Notes under the pieces: model-generated
What the model was told of the DNA's origin: nothing
Database searches by the model: none
Seen by the model: the letters and a program-made list of their open reading frames with translations, nothing else
NCBI RefSeq assembly: GCF_000237925.1
Contig: NC_031495.1
Span: 56,462,108 to 56,526,107, forward strand
DNA from: Schistosoma mansoni
Taxonomy: Eukaryota; Platyhelminthes; Trematoda; Strigeidida; Schistosomatidae
Direction: 5' to 3'
Length of the DNA stretch: 64,000 nt
Position numbers and translations under genes: made by a program
Shown: in pieces, positions 46,844 to 59,919 of the stretch
How the letters are laid out: each line of letters begins with the position of its first letter
How positions within the stretch are numbered: the first letter of the stretch is position 1

Positions 46844-49800
46844 GTAAGTTTTTTATTTGGTTAATTATTGTTTGTTCAACAGATGGAGAGGAAAACGAGG
46901 GCAGAACTCCATTACTTTCTGATCAATCAAGGACAGTAAAACCCATTTCAGCGCATCATAGTCGCAGACCACGAAATTCACCACATTCAGAAGATTTTGG
47001 AAAAATTGGTGTCAATGTTGACCTTGGGGTAAGTTGGATCATTTATGTTTTATGATTCGTTCATAAACAACATAAGGCTGAGTAGAAATACGTGTCGGTC
47101 TATGTTATCACACTTCATCACCATACTGAAAGAGAATCAACATAAATAACTACCCCATCAAAATAATATCAAAAATAGTCGAGATGAGAAATATGCGAGA
47201 AGTTTGAAACTCGAAATCTCGAGTGAGCTTAAAAGAGTGAATACATTTATTCCATTACTACCTACATTAGGACATGCCACTTAAGGTCTCCAACCATAGA
47301 TAACGATAATCTCACAGCTTAACCAAGAACTCTGCTTTTTTCTGCACAGCTCAGAACAATAGTCAATTGTTTCATGGATTTTTTTTCGTGGCCCAACAGA
47401 TACCAGACTGTTTTCTCAACGCACTCCTATGCCTAGCTACTGCTTCACTTCGGGTTATGCATTGCTTTAAGTTACGCACTTCATAACTATTTTATTTGAT
47501 GGTCTTCCACAGCATCACCACTATATTATAACACTTACTGAAGGAATCAAGGTCAGTTTGTTGATGGCTTTACTTTAATATGAATAATTTTTCTGTTAAC
47601 TTAGTACTTCAGCTATCTAAAAGATCGCATGAATCGTTTAAGACTTTATTAAATATAACTTTTCCTCTTAGCCATAATCGATTTCAAATAATGATATGAC
47701 TCATCTACCAGGTTCGAATTTATTCACCTGGCTTTGATTCATACATTTCTTACATTTCTTAATGCCCTGTTATTCAGATGGTAATGAAGTAGGGTTCGGA
47801 TCTGGGACCTAGTGGTTAGAAGCCGTGTTTTAATTACTAGACCACTGCTTCCGTAGTGACTGTGCTGCAGTTTTTTTTAAACAATAGGGTAGATAGTCCA
47901 ACAAAGCTTTTCCTAATTAATTTTATCCGTCGCTCCATCGGTCGTATTATTGCCACGATAATCCCCACATTTTCAAACATTGATCGAATCTGTTAGTATT
48001 TTTGGTGTGAAAAGTTTGTATTCCTATTTAAACTAATAAAGATTATTTCTGGTTTAAATTGTGGACTATTATTTTTGTTGTCCTAAACGGTAACTCACTA
48101 AAAAGAAACCAGCAAAATGACTCTAAAAATTGGGAATAACTATAGTAGTGGTCATAGGACGAACAATGGAAAATAACGTATTCAGATCACAGTATGTGTA
48201 ACTCGAGTGAAAAGTAGCTCAGTAGTCTAAACATCAGACCACCACCATTAACTCTCCATTGATCCTGAATTGGATTGTCAGAGTAACACTTCTAATTACC
48301 AGATAATGAAATTTCATTTTTACCTTATTCTGGCGAGACATAAAGTGTAATGTTGGATTTAAAGTTATTTCGAACTGATATTAGCTGGAGAACTATTCTA
48401 AAACCAAGAAATGTTAAAGAGCTGTTTTGTCCTACTTAAGAACTCAAGAGCGCATGCTAATTTTCTTATTTCATGACTATATTACTTATTAGTAATCAGG
48501 GTTCGTCCTCTTGTTTTGTATCTCATTGGTTAAATTAGGTACCAACAAACTGGTTATGCTCTTATTGGTTGAAACGCATTTTATGTGGACAACCATTTTG
48601 AATCTATCATTTTTACGTTTGACTAGTTACGACTGTCTGTTGTTGTTGCTCTATCGCTTTGAATGTTAGCTTAGATTTAAGTGGTCATGATTTTGATTGA
48701 AATCATGAACCGACCAATGTTGGACTACCATTAAAATCTTGGGGGCACTGTACGGCCGTTCCGTCCCTAGTGTGGGACTCCTCAGCACTGCTCATCCTTG
48801 ATCCCGCATACTGGACTCGAACCTGGGACCTTCAGTCTCGTTTACGAACACGTTTAACCTCCATCTAACGGTGTTTATGTCTAAATTCACCATGTGGCTC
48901 AGGATTTCAATGAGATTCAACAGTCTCTGGGACCCCATACTGAAAGTTATCATGAGCTCACTAGTGACTAGTTTCGAGAGGTAATTCTTGAATTTCTAGT
49001 GAGAAGCCCTAACCAGTGAAGTTCAGCCGTGTCGGGTGTGAGGTGGTTACCCACTGAGGGTAATGGAAAATGGTCTCACAGTATCTTGGATTGGTTGAAT
49101 TTAGACATTAACACTGTTAAATGCCGGCTCAGTGGTCTGAAGGCTAAGCATTCGTGCACGAGATCGAGGGGCCTGGGTTCAAGTTCTGTGTGCGGGATTA
49201 AGGATGAGCAGTGCTGAGGAGTTCCACACTAGGGATGGAACGGCTGTTCAGTGCCTCCAAGTTTCCAGTGGTGGTCTAACATTGATTGGTTCGTGATTTT
49301 AGTGTAATTCAACAATCTGAACAACCCCATACTGTTAACTATGATTTGTAAAACCATTATATATATGCAAATATTTCCGAGTAACCAAAACAGTTTTCTG
49401 ACTCAGACAGACCTCGAGTGCATTATTTAGGTGAATTCATCTGTTATTCTAGTGAATCTGACAGTTCATGCACAGAACCTTGACAGAGATCAATTCCAGG
49501 GTCTTCAGATTTCTTGATGGTTGTAGCATCTTCGTACCACTGGTGGAATTCCGTGGTTTATGTTTCCGACTAGTCGTTTTGGGATACGGAGCGCAATCGT
49601 CGTCCAATACAATCAGTGGCATTTGTTTCACTTTCGACATTACAGAACTTCACCTATCATTTTCCACTTGGACTCGGAATTCTCGTCAAATATAGTCACT
49701 AGTTAGCGACTGATCATTATCAGGATAATGGATTTGCATAGATTACTCATTTTAATGATAGTTTGCGTTACAGTCTGGAGGTTTTCAGACTAAACAGATG

Positions 49801-52800
49801 TCGTTAACTTCCTTATATAACTTGCTCTTGTCAATCATTTTCAAAACCCTCATAATTTTCACAGACAAAGTTTAACTTATAGATGTAATTAATGCTTATT
49901 TGAGAGTTATTTTAATATACCGACTGCCCCGACGTGCAATGTTTTATGGTATAGGAGTAGGCTGGAAGAAAGCTAGGGGCGGCCAGACCAAAACGTGGCA
50001 CAAATTCATGAAGTCACTGACAATTAAACTGAGCCATATTGGTAGGTGTAGACTACCTGGTTAGAATTTGCGAGGTGATAGCAATCGATGGTTATAGACC
50101 TTGAATGACATGGCTCAAAATCGTTTGCAATGGCGAACGTGCATCCACTCTTTGTGTTCTACCAAATTCTAATCTTCTGAATTCTTCATGTCTCTATCTT
50201 TTTTCTCTTTACAAATTTATCTCACTGTATTATACTCCTTCAATAACATCTTCAAACCCTAATCTTTCACACTAATGCTTGTACTCTTACTACTTCTACC
50301 ACTACGGGATTTGAATCGACAACTGCATCATTGTGCTAATGTGGTATGGCAACTCCAACTGATGTACGAACGTACGAAGTTCTACGTTGTGACTGACTGA
50401 CTGACTGACAGAGTTATTTTAATATATGGGGTTTTTCAGTATTACATACTAGTTTCATTGCACTATCTAACTAACAAAACTATGTAGATTAACAGTACTG
50501 TAAATTTAATGAGACTTTATTTTACGGGATAAAGTTTAGGTCTGTGTTTGAGGGTGATATACCTACAACACTTAGCAGTAAATTCGTGTTATTGAATTTA
50601 ATCGACTCAAAAATCAAACCATTCAAAGTAATACATACAATTGAAATCCGTTTCTTTTATTGTCTATTGAGATTATTTCTGCATTTTGTTATATTTTTAT
50701 TTTGGTTGGTTTAATTGTATTGTTGATTAGTTGAGATTAAAATATCTGTCGAACAATTTGTTCATATTTAGTCTTAATTAACTAGCTTGACATGTACACT
50801 GCTCACGTGGTATGTGACCAATCCGGTTATTTTTGTATGTTTTATGTAAAATTTATTCTATAAATGTATATTTGGAAAACAAAATTAAGCAAATCTTTAG
50901 AATAATTTTGTGCCAGTAGAATTACATTGATATCCAGTCAGACATATGACAAAAGGGCGTGGAAGTGTAGTACTGCTACTATAGCCACCCTATCGTAATA
51001 ACATCTTCAGATCATATATATTGTCTACGTTACTGATAACCGAATCTGTTGGTCCAATTTATATGATGGTAAATAAATCATACTTGCCTGTTTATGTTCA
51101 GTGTTTTATCTTTAAATGTGGCTTACTAAATATTTCTACTTGAAGTAAATTTTAGTTAATTCGTAGATAGTGAAGTTCCAGGTTTTGATTTTTATCTCGC
51201 GTTTTAAGCCAAATGAGTGCTCATGTTCTGTAGGTGAACATTTCATTTTTTCTGCACTTTAGGATTGTTGTTGGTAAACTCCTCTTATGAAATACCAACC
51301 AATGAATATTAAACAATTATTTTTATAGATTATATCGTGGCAAATATTGTTTTGTATGGTCAACTGAGTCAGAAGTAGTAACTGATATTTTTCACTGATG
51401 GTGGGGTTTAATCACCGGTGTTGGGTTGACGGTAGAGATATTGATTATTAGCTCTAAACTAAGAGTGTCGTCTTAGAAATTGAAGCATTCAACTTTCAGC
51501 CAGTAGGTTGCGGATTTCTACCCCGCTTTACTTAATTTAGTTTGATCAGCAAGGTAGTATTGTAATGACTGAGGACTTCGGCAGGGGAAATCAGTTTTAT
51601 TAAGCAAAACTACACAGTGTCTTTGTAAAATATAAAAACAATAAATTAAATACACTATTTGCACATCTTCCTTGAATTTTCCCTTTCATAAACTACATCG
51701 TTTGTCCATTCCTGTTGTTATTTCAATTGCTTTCCGTTTTCCTTTCTCTTCATTTTTCTCTTCAGTCAGTATGACTTCTAGTTCCGATTCCTGACACCAC
51801 AGTTTCACTGACCCTCCCTAATGTAAACAGTATGGCTCGAATCTGAACACATGAACTTATTAGATGAGTTGTATGATTATTATTAAAATAAAAATAATTA
51901 TCTAAAGCTTTGCTGCTCCAATTCATATCAATTCCTGGTGAAAACAAACTATGAATATTATATTATTTTTCCTGTTATTTTTGAATTGTGTTCATTATTG
52001 TAATCATCATTATTTTTTCCTTCACTTTAATATGTTAATATTTGTGTCCCAATTCTTATTATAATAGTATCCGCGTTTTCTGTTAAAGGAGAGAAACATG
52101 TTCAGTTTTCAACGATTATGGACGTTCACAGGCCCTGGATTCTTAATGAGTATTGCCTATCTGGATCCTGGAAATATAGAATCAGATTTGCAAAGTGGTG
52201 CAATCGCTAATTATAGGGTAAGTTATTACCATGTTTATAAAATCTGTTCTAATTGATCTTACTATTGAACTAGGCTATTTAAAAATTAAATATGATTTGT
52301 GTTATATCCCAGCAAGAATAATGAATAGAAACTGTCGGAGTATATTTCTGGACTAATATTATACATATGTTTTTATTGTATAATTCTTAAGTGACTAAAC
52401 CATCCATATTATTGTCCCTCTTATTATAAGCTTTATTTTGACCTATGAACTATTATTATACGATTTACCATTCTTGAGTTATGTCCAGTCTATCAATTAC
52501 CATCTCCCACATTCACGACCACATTTGGCTAAAACTTGTACAAATGTTGTTTCCTGTTTTATGGTACGATGTGTTCTGTTTGGTTGGTATATAAACCCAG
52601 TATGTCTGAAATATACGATTCATATCGCAGATGCTGTTATTGGTGTTCTGGACTTAACAGACAGGGCTAGGCGGGAAGCAGAACCAATAGAGACTCTAGA
52701 CTGTTCGTACGGGTTTTACGCGTCATTGGTTCAGTCGATAATTCACTGTTCTCTAATTGGAGGCATCGTCACGTCATAAACTGATAGGGACACAAACCCA

Positions 52801-55099
52801 CAAGATATAACAACTTGTCATTATGAAATCAAATCCTTTTGTAAGTCGTTAGAGAATATATTGTGGTAGACAGTTGTTTTCCTGTTTTCTGAGAGAGATT
52901 GGGGTTATTGACACTCCCAAGGTACCTGAACCTGTAGTTATCTACACTTAATGGATTCAGTGGGTAGTGGAATAATTAAGCAACTGCATGAACGTAAACG
53001 GGATTTGTAGCTCATCTGTTTGTAAAGAATTGTAATACTGTCCTGTTTCTCACTTTTCAATGTGAGCGATATGGTCCCATTTTTTGACACACTGATTGAT
53101 GCTTAAGTATCTCAATCATTAAGCTACATCTTTATGTCGAATAAGTTCCGTTCTTCTTGGAAAATCAATAAAATACAAAAATCTCGACTTGTTTTCGGTG
53201 AAACTCTAGTTCCTCAACTTTTAAATATGTGATTATCTTTAATCTATACTTAGATCATAGGGTTTATTTTTACTACATCTATCTTGATTCAGTTGACAAT
53301 CAACAAAAGACTTGCTGGTACCTTGTAATTGGTTGTTAGTCTTTGTCTGTGATTTATACGACGTGTTTCTATTCCAATTACTGTCATCGGAAACCAAACC
53401 TTTTATTGACACTTGTCCGTGTTTGTCTCTATTTAGTCACGGTTGTTTACTTACTGTTTATTCAATATGTTCAAGAATATTTTGTGTTTTACAAAACTCA
53501 TGTAATTGTATGGTATTATAAAATCTAATCTTTCCTATTGTGTTTTATATAATTTTTTGTTACTTAGCAGAGATTGCAAGTCGCGCATCGTTTTTCTGCA
53601 GTCTCTGCTATAATTATTATATATGTTGTATGGTTAGCGAACTACCTTTTTATTTCTTAGGATGATGTTTGTGATTAAAAGAAAATCTGAATAGTGACAA
53701 GGTTCAAATCTATAGATTTCAAATTACCAGTCTAGACGTCTAAATTTGTTAATTCAAGTTTTGCCGTAACACAGTTTATTTGTTAACAATATTTATTGTG
53801 AGGAATTTATTGGGTTTATTTCAAGCACCGTGTTTTTCTTTTTTAACTGACATTCAGCTTCTATGGCTTTTACTCCTAGCTACATTGATGGGATTATTTC
53901 TACAACGTCTGGCTGCTCGTTTGGGTGTAGTGTCAGGTAGACATTTAGCAGAAGTATGCTATGATGAATATCCTACACCGGCACGTATTATACTATGGCT
54001 TATGGTTGAAGTTGCAATTATTGGGTCAGATATGCAAGTAAGTTGTGTTTACTTTGTTATGAATTTTATTAGTATTATCTGCAGTATGAAATGTCATTAT
54101 CATTTTTTCACTCTAACTATGTAACGGTCCTCTCTGTACACCTGCCTTCAGTTGTTAGTCACTTGTTTAAAGGAGGAACTAAACCCAAAAGTTTTTGATT
54201 GTAGATCTGTCCAAAACGTTGTTCATGCAGACGGTAGACACTTGAACAACAATTTTATAGTCTTAGCAAGGCGCATAATTCATTAGATAAAGCTAGTGCG
54301 AATCGATTGGGTTTACTTTGATACGTATCATATAGTGTGGTTAAACCTTGAAAACCATGTGGTGATTTCTTGAAGAAACTAGCAAGTTGGGAAAGTTTTA
54401 TGAATGGTTTATAAGATAAACAAATCTACTAACACTTAAAAATACATAAGCTTAGGTTTTTATACTTCTCAGTGAGATGAAAGAGTGATTGTTTAGCGGG
54501 TTAGGTACTTGAGTTTCAACTGCTTTTTCATACTTAAACCTTGTTATAAAGAATATGTTTTCGAGCTTGTGACTGTGAAATATGGTAGAAAACTCTCAGG
54601 TATTTATAGTTTTTAATAAAAGCGAAATCATCATTATAATCATTCAATCCACATACAGGGGTTTTTGGCTTTTGTCCAATAGAGAAGCTACACGTAGAGA
54701 TTCTGGAGTGTTCTTCCAAAAGGTGATTGGATGGATTATCTTCGACTCCTTCTGAACTTTTTAGAGCTTCCTCAAGTTCACCTGTGGGCCCTCCTCGCAC
54801 TGACGAAGAACACATTTGATCTGAGTGCTGAACTATTGATGATGGGGGTAGTATTCAATGTAGTTGGTTGGTTGAAAGTTGTTCACAAGAATTAATTGTT
54901 GATATCAGCTTTCAAAAGATATCGGAATGTTGTTCTCTTGGCTATATCCATATAATGATAAATTCTCTCCAGATATTCTGAATAAAGTGATTCAAAATCA
55001 ATCACAAAAGTCTTGGTCTACTCTTTCTATGTCTGAATATTCAGTCGTTGTTTTTTCAAGAGAGACTAACGACGAAATTTTGACTATCCGATTTCTTGG

Positions 55100-55153
<54 letters not shown>

Positions 55154-58100
55154 TTACTTACGCCTGTTACCCCTCGTCAAGGAGCATAGGCCGCTCACCA
55201 GCATTCTCCATCCAACTCTGTCCTGAGCCTTCCTTTCCAGTTCTTTCCAGTTGCTATTCATCCTTTTCATATCTACTTCTATTTCCCGGCCTAATGTGTT
55301 CTTTGGCCTTCCTCTTTTCCGCTTCCTTTCCGGTTTCCAAGTTAGGGATTTCCTTGTAATGCACATTGGTGATTTCCTTAATGTATGTACTATCCACTTC
55401 CAACGTCTTTTCCTAATTTCCTTTTCAGTTGGAAGCTGGTTTGTCCTCTCCCATAAAACGCTGTTGCTGATAGTATCCGGCCAATAGATGTTGAGTATTT
55501 TGCGTAGACAACTGTTTATAAATACTTGTACCTTCCTGATGATGGTCGTAGTAGTTCTCCACGTTTCAGGTCCGTACAGTAGAACAGACTGTCTTGACGT
55601 TCGTATTGAAGATTCTCACTTTGAAATTAGTTGACAGTTGTTTTGAGTTCCATATGTTCTTCAATTGTAGAAATGCTGCCCTTGCTTTGCCAATCCTCGC
55701 ATTTACATCTGCATCCGATCCTCCTTGTTTATCAACGATGCTTCCCAGGTATGTGAATGTTTCCATCTCTTCCAGAGTTTCGCCATCAAGTGTGATTGGG
55801 TTGGTGTTCTTCGTGTTGCATTTGAGAATCTTGCTTTTTCCTTTGTGAATGTGGAGGCTTATCGATGCAGAGGCTGCTGCTACATTTGCTGTCTTCATCT
55901 GCATTTGTTCGTGTGTATGAGAGAGGAGGGCTAGGTCATCTGTGAAGTCCAAATCATCTAATTGATTCTGATAAGTCCATTGTATTCCGTATTTCCCTTC
56001 AGATGTCGAATTCTTCATAATCCAGTCAATCACTAGAAGGAAGAGGAATGGGGAGAGTAGACAGCCTTGTCTGATTCCGGTCCCTACTGGAAATGCATCT
56101 GTCAGCTGTCCTCCATGCATGACTTTGCACTGTAGTCCATCGTATGAGTATTGGATAATGTTGAAAATCTTTTCAGCAACTCCATAGTGTCGAAGAAGTT
56201 TCTATAATGTTCTCCTGTCCACGCTGTCAAACGCCTTCTCATAGTCAATGAAGTTGACGTATAGTGATGAGTTCCACTCATGAATAGAAGGTGAAACATG
56301 TTTGCAGTTATTTCAATGTCTGACCTCAGTGCTTCTGCTGGTATATTGTCAGGTCCTGCCGCCTTCCCACATTTGATTTGTCTGATGGCCATCTTGACTT
56401 CTTCGATCGTTGGTGGAGTGACATCTATAGGAAGGTCATTGTGTGCTGCTTCGATGTTCGGTGGGTTCAATGGGGCTGGTCTATTCAGCAGTTCCTCGAA
56501 GTATTCTGCCCATCTTTTCCTCTGTTCTTGAGTCTCAGTGATTGTCTTTCCTTCTTTGTCCTTGATTGGTCTCTCTGGTTTACTATATCTTCCTGCCAAT
56601 TTCTTCGTTGTATCATATAGTTGTTGTCTCATATTCTCCTCTCTTGCAGCTTTTTCCGCCGTCGTTGCTAGTTCTCCCATGTATTTCTGCTTGTCGGCCA
56701 TAATGCTTTTCTTCACTTCCTTGTTTGCTTCTGCGTAGTCTGCTTGTGTTTTGGCTTTCTCTGCTCGTGTTCGGCTGTTGTTAATTGCTAGTTTCTTGTT
56801 CTTCCTTTCTTGGATCTTGTCCAGGGTTCCCATAGAGATCCATTCCTTGTGATGATGCTTCTTAGGACCAAGAACCTCCTGACACGTTGAAGTTAGTGTT
56901 TCTTTTATCCCTTTCCAGTTGTCCTCCAAAGTAGTTTCTTGTTCTTTCAGTAGATCCTGTAGAGCTTGGAACCTGTTGTTGAGTGTTATCTTGAATTCGT
57001 TGAGCTTGTCAGCATCTCGAAGGAAGGCTGTATTGAACTTTTGTAGTGCTGTTTGTCCAGTGTTTCTTTAGCTTCAGTCTAATCTTGGCCACAACCAGGT
57101 GGTGATCTGAAGCTACGTCAGCTCCTCTCTTGCTTCTCACATCTTCCATTTTCCTTCGGAATTTTTTGTTGATACAGATGTGATCTATCTGGTTCTCTGT
57201 GGTGTGGTCCGGTGAGATCCATGTAGCTTTGTGTATGCGCTTGTGTGGGAATATTGTGCCGCCTATAACGAATTTGTTGAATGCACATAGATTTGCAAGT
57301 CTCTCTCCATTTTCATTTCTCTCTCCTAGTCCATGTCGTCCAATTATATCTTCATATCCTGTTTTGTCCACTCCAACTTTAGCATTTAGATCTCCCATCA
57401 GGATGGTGAGGTCCTTTCGTGAGCACTTCTCTATAATTGATTGCAGCCTTTCATAGAACTGATCTTTATCATCGTCGTTGCTATCATTGGTGGGTGCATA
57501 ACATTGGATAACGTTCATTGTGATCCCCTCCTTCGGCCTCGTGACTTTCGAAAAATTTCGGCTTTCATCATGAGGCGTCATAATTATTCCTTCAACTCCC
57601 AGGGCAGAGTTTAAATGGTTTGAATTATTTTTTCTGGTTAGCGTTTTTTTAGCGAGTTAGCTTTTCTACGGGATGGGGTCGCTAACCCCATGCCCAACCC
57701 TCCTCCTTTGTGTGGGCTTGGGACCGGCAGTAACTCTAGAAGAGCTACAGGCGGAGTTATATATATATATATATCGTATTAATGTATTTGTTGAACTCTA
57801 TAGATTAGACGGTGTGATCGTATTTTCGAATTTTCAACGTAAAGTTGATATAAAAAATTAATATGTTTAAATACTCTAATCTCAGTCGTTGTTGTTGGTA
57901 AAGCAGTTTCTTGTGATCATCTGCTTTCTTTCTTTGTTTCTTGTTTGATTCTAGGAGGTGATTGGTACTGCTATAGCTATAAATTTACTAAGTGTTGGTT
58001 ATATACCTTTATGGGCTGGTGTACTTATTACTATTTTGGATACTTTCACCTTTTTATTTCTTGATAAATATGGTTTACGTAAATTGGAGTTCTTTTTTGG

Positions 58101-59884
58101 ACTTTTAATAACTATTATGGCTGTGACATTTGGTTATGAGGTTAGTTAATATCATATATAAATATTTATAATTATCATTTGATCTTATGATTTTTGAAAT
58201 TCAGTTTAAAAAATTCTCTAAGATATTTTTCAAATTCCGAAAAAAATTTTGTTTTTCGAATACAGAAGAAACCCTATATCTGACAATGGACTTTAAAGGG
58301 GACATAGAGGGTGATATTTTAACACGTCGACTGAAAAGATCTATTGAAAGGACGTTTCACGCCGCCAAACTACATATAATTTTCTCAACTAAACCAGTAC
58401 TCATACAACTAATCAAGGATAGGTCACCGAAGATGTGCTCCTCCATGTGTGTATACCAATTCAATTGCTCCTGTGGAGCTAGTTACGTAGGCCGTACTCA
58501 GTGGGCTTTATCCTTGTGTATTCGTGAACATGTACCAGCATGGTTGGGAAATGGAGTCACCAAATCGATTAGCAGCACCATCCTTTCTCACTTGGTATGT
58601 AGTGAACATCATATCAAAATAGAGGAAGCTTTCTCTGTTTTATATCAAGTTCCGAAAAATCTACCTTAAGGAGCTAGATTACGATTACTCTACATAGCCG
58701 AAGCCATCTGGATGAACTCCAGAAAACCAAACTTATGTATCCGGAAAAGGTATATCCAGCTTCTATGTTTACCTTGGCCTACGACTGGATAACGGGATAC
58801 CTAAACTAAATATTATAAACTTCTGCCACCCTTTTTTCACCTCTACCTTAATCCTCACATCCATTATTCCAAATTCGTTTATCGTAATTACCTTGATAAC
58901 ACCCCTTTTATTACATATTAGATTCACACAACAATCCTATTATTATTACGATTACTATTTATCATTATTATTTCAATCGACAAGATGAAATTCTCTTGCT
59001 ATGAATTTTATTCACACGATTTTTTGCATTTTCATTTTTGCTATATTACTATTGTATTGATCGTGACTAGACACTTTATTCCAAATCATTTTGACCTTAA
59101 TTAAATGACCTTTCTAATTTACCTGTAACACAATTTTGAAGTATATATGTCGTAACAGATGCAAACGTTCACCATTTTCAACATATAACATTGTCAAATT
59201 AATTAATACATGTCTCATTTTCGCCTTTGTAAAATATCATAATAATTATGAACTTACAACTGTAGAGCCTGATGATGAAGTTATTGAAAACAATTGTTCG
59301 CTCAAATATTCTTCATTTTTGAATTATTATTTCCTAATTTAAAATTATACACCAAGTCCATTTGAAACAAATTTGAAACCCTGGTGATTCTTTTATTGTA
59401 CTAATTTACTAGGAATGTAAACAATCCATTTTATTCATGGCCCCTAAATGCCGTTGGTACAGCTGAGAGTGGGGAGGGGCCGTCCCCCTCTCGAAATGCT
59501 CTCACACTGCCACGCTTATACAGCCTCTGCAAGGGAAGTCCTACTCGCTGCCTTCTCGTGGCGGGAGTGTTGTTTACGAAATCGAGAGGACGAAAAGCGG
59601 ATGTCCGGCGCTCTAACGGGGTTGATGGACACGACGGGTCCACCTAGGAGTTGGAAAACCCTGATTCCAAACCAATGGTGCACATAGGCTCCAGTACCCT
59701 CACGATGCTCCACTGCCTTGTGGATTAGACCTTTAGGTCAAAGGCTCCGGGTGTGGCCCCCCAAGAAAACCACCTGTTTCAGTTTGGGCACCTTGGTAGT
59801 ATCACAGCTCACACACAAATAAATGAAATGACAATATCTACTGACAGTACTATTCACGCTCCTATTAAATGTCAGACAATTCAA

Positions 59885-59919
<35 letters not shown>

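Larger units (their letters stand above)
47029..52088 (+). other. SLC11 intron 2, 5.06 kb, repeat-rich
   Basis: Holds the SINE pair at 48690-49350, the truncated RTE copy at 49920-50409, and weak tRNA-like SINE relics near 47790-47866 (minus) and 51460-51540 (plus). The rest is AT-rich with no coding signal. Confidence 0.7.

Noticed and set aside
52438-52779. 113-codon frame in SLC11 intron 3
   Set aside because: Lies within an interspersed repeat block and has no protein-family features.
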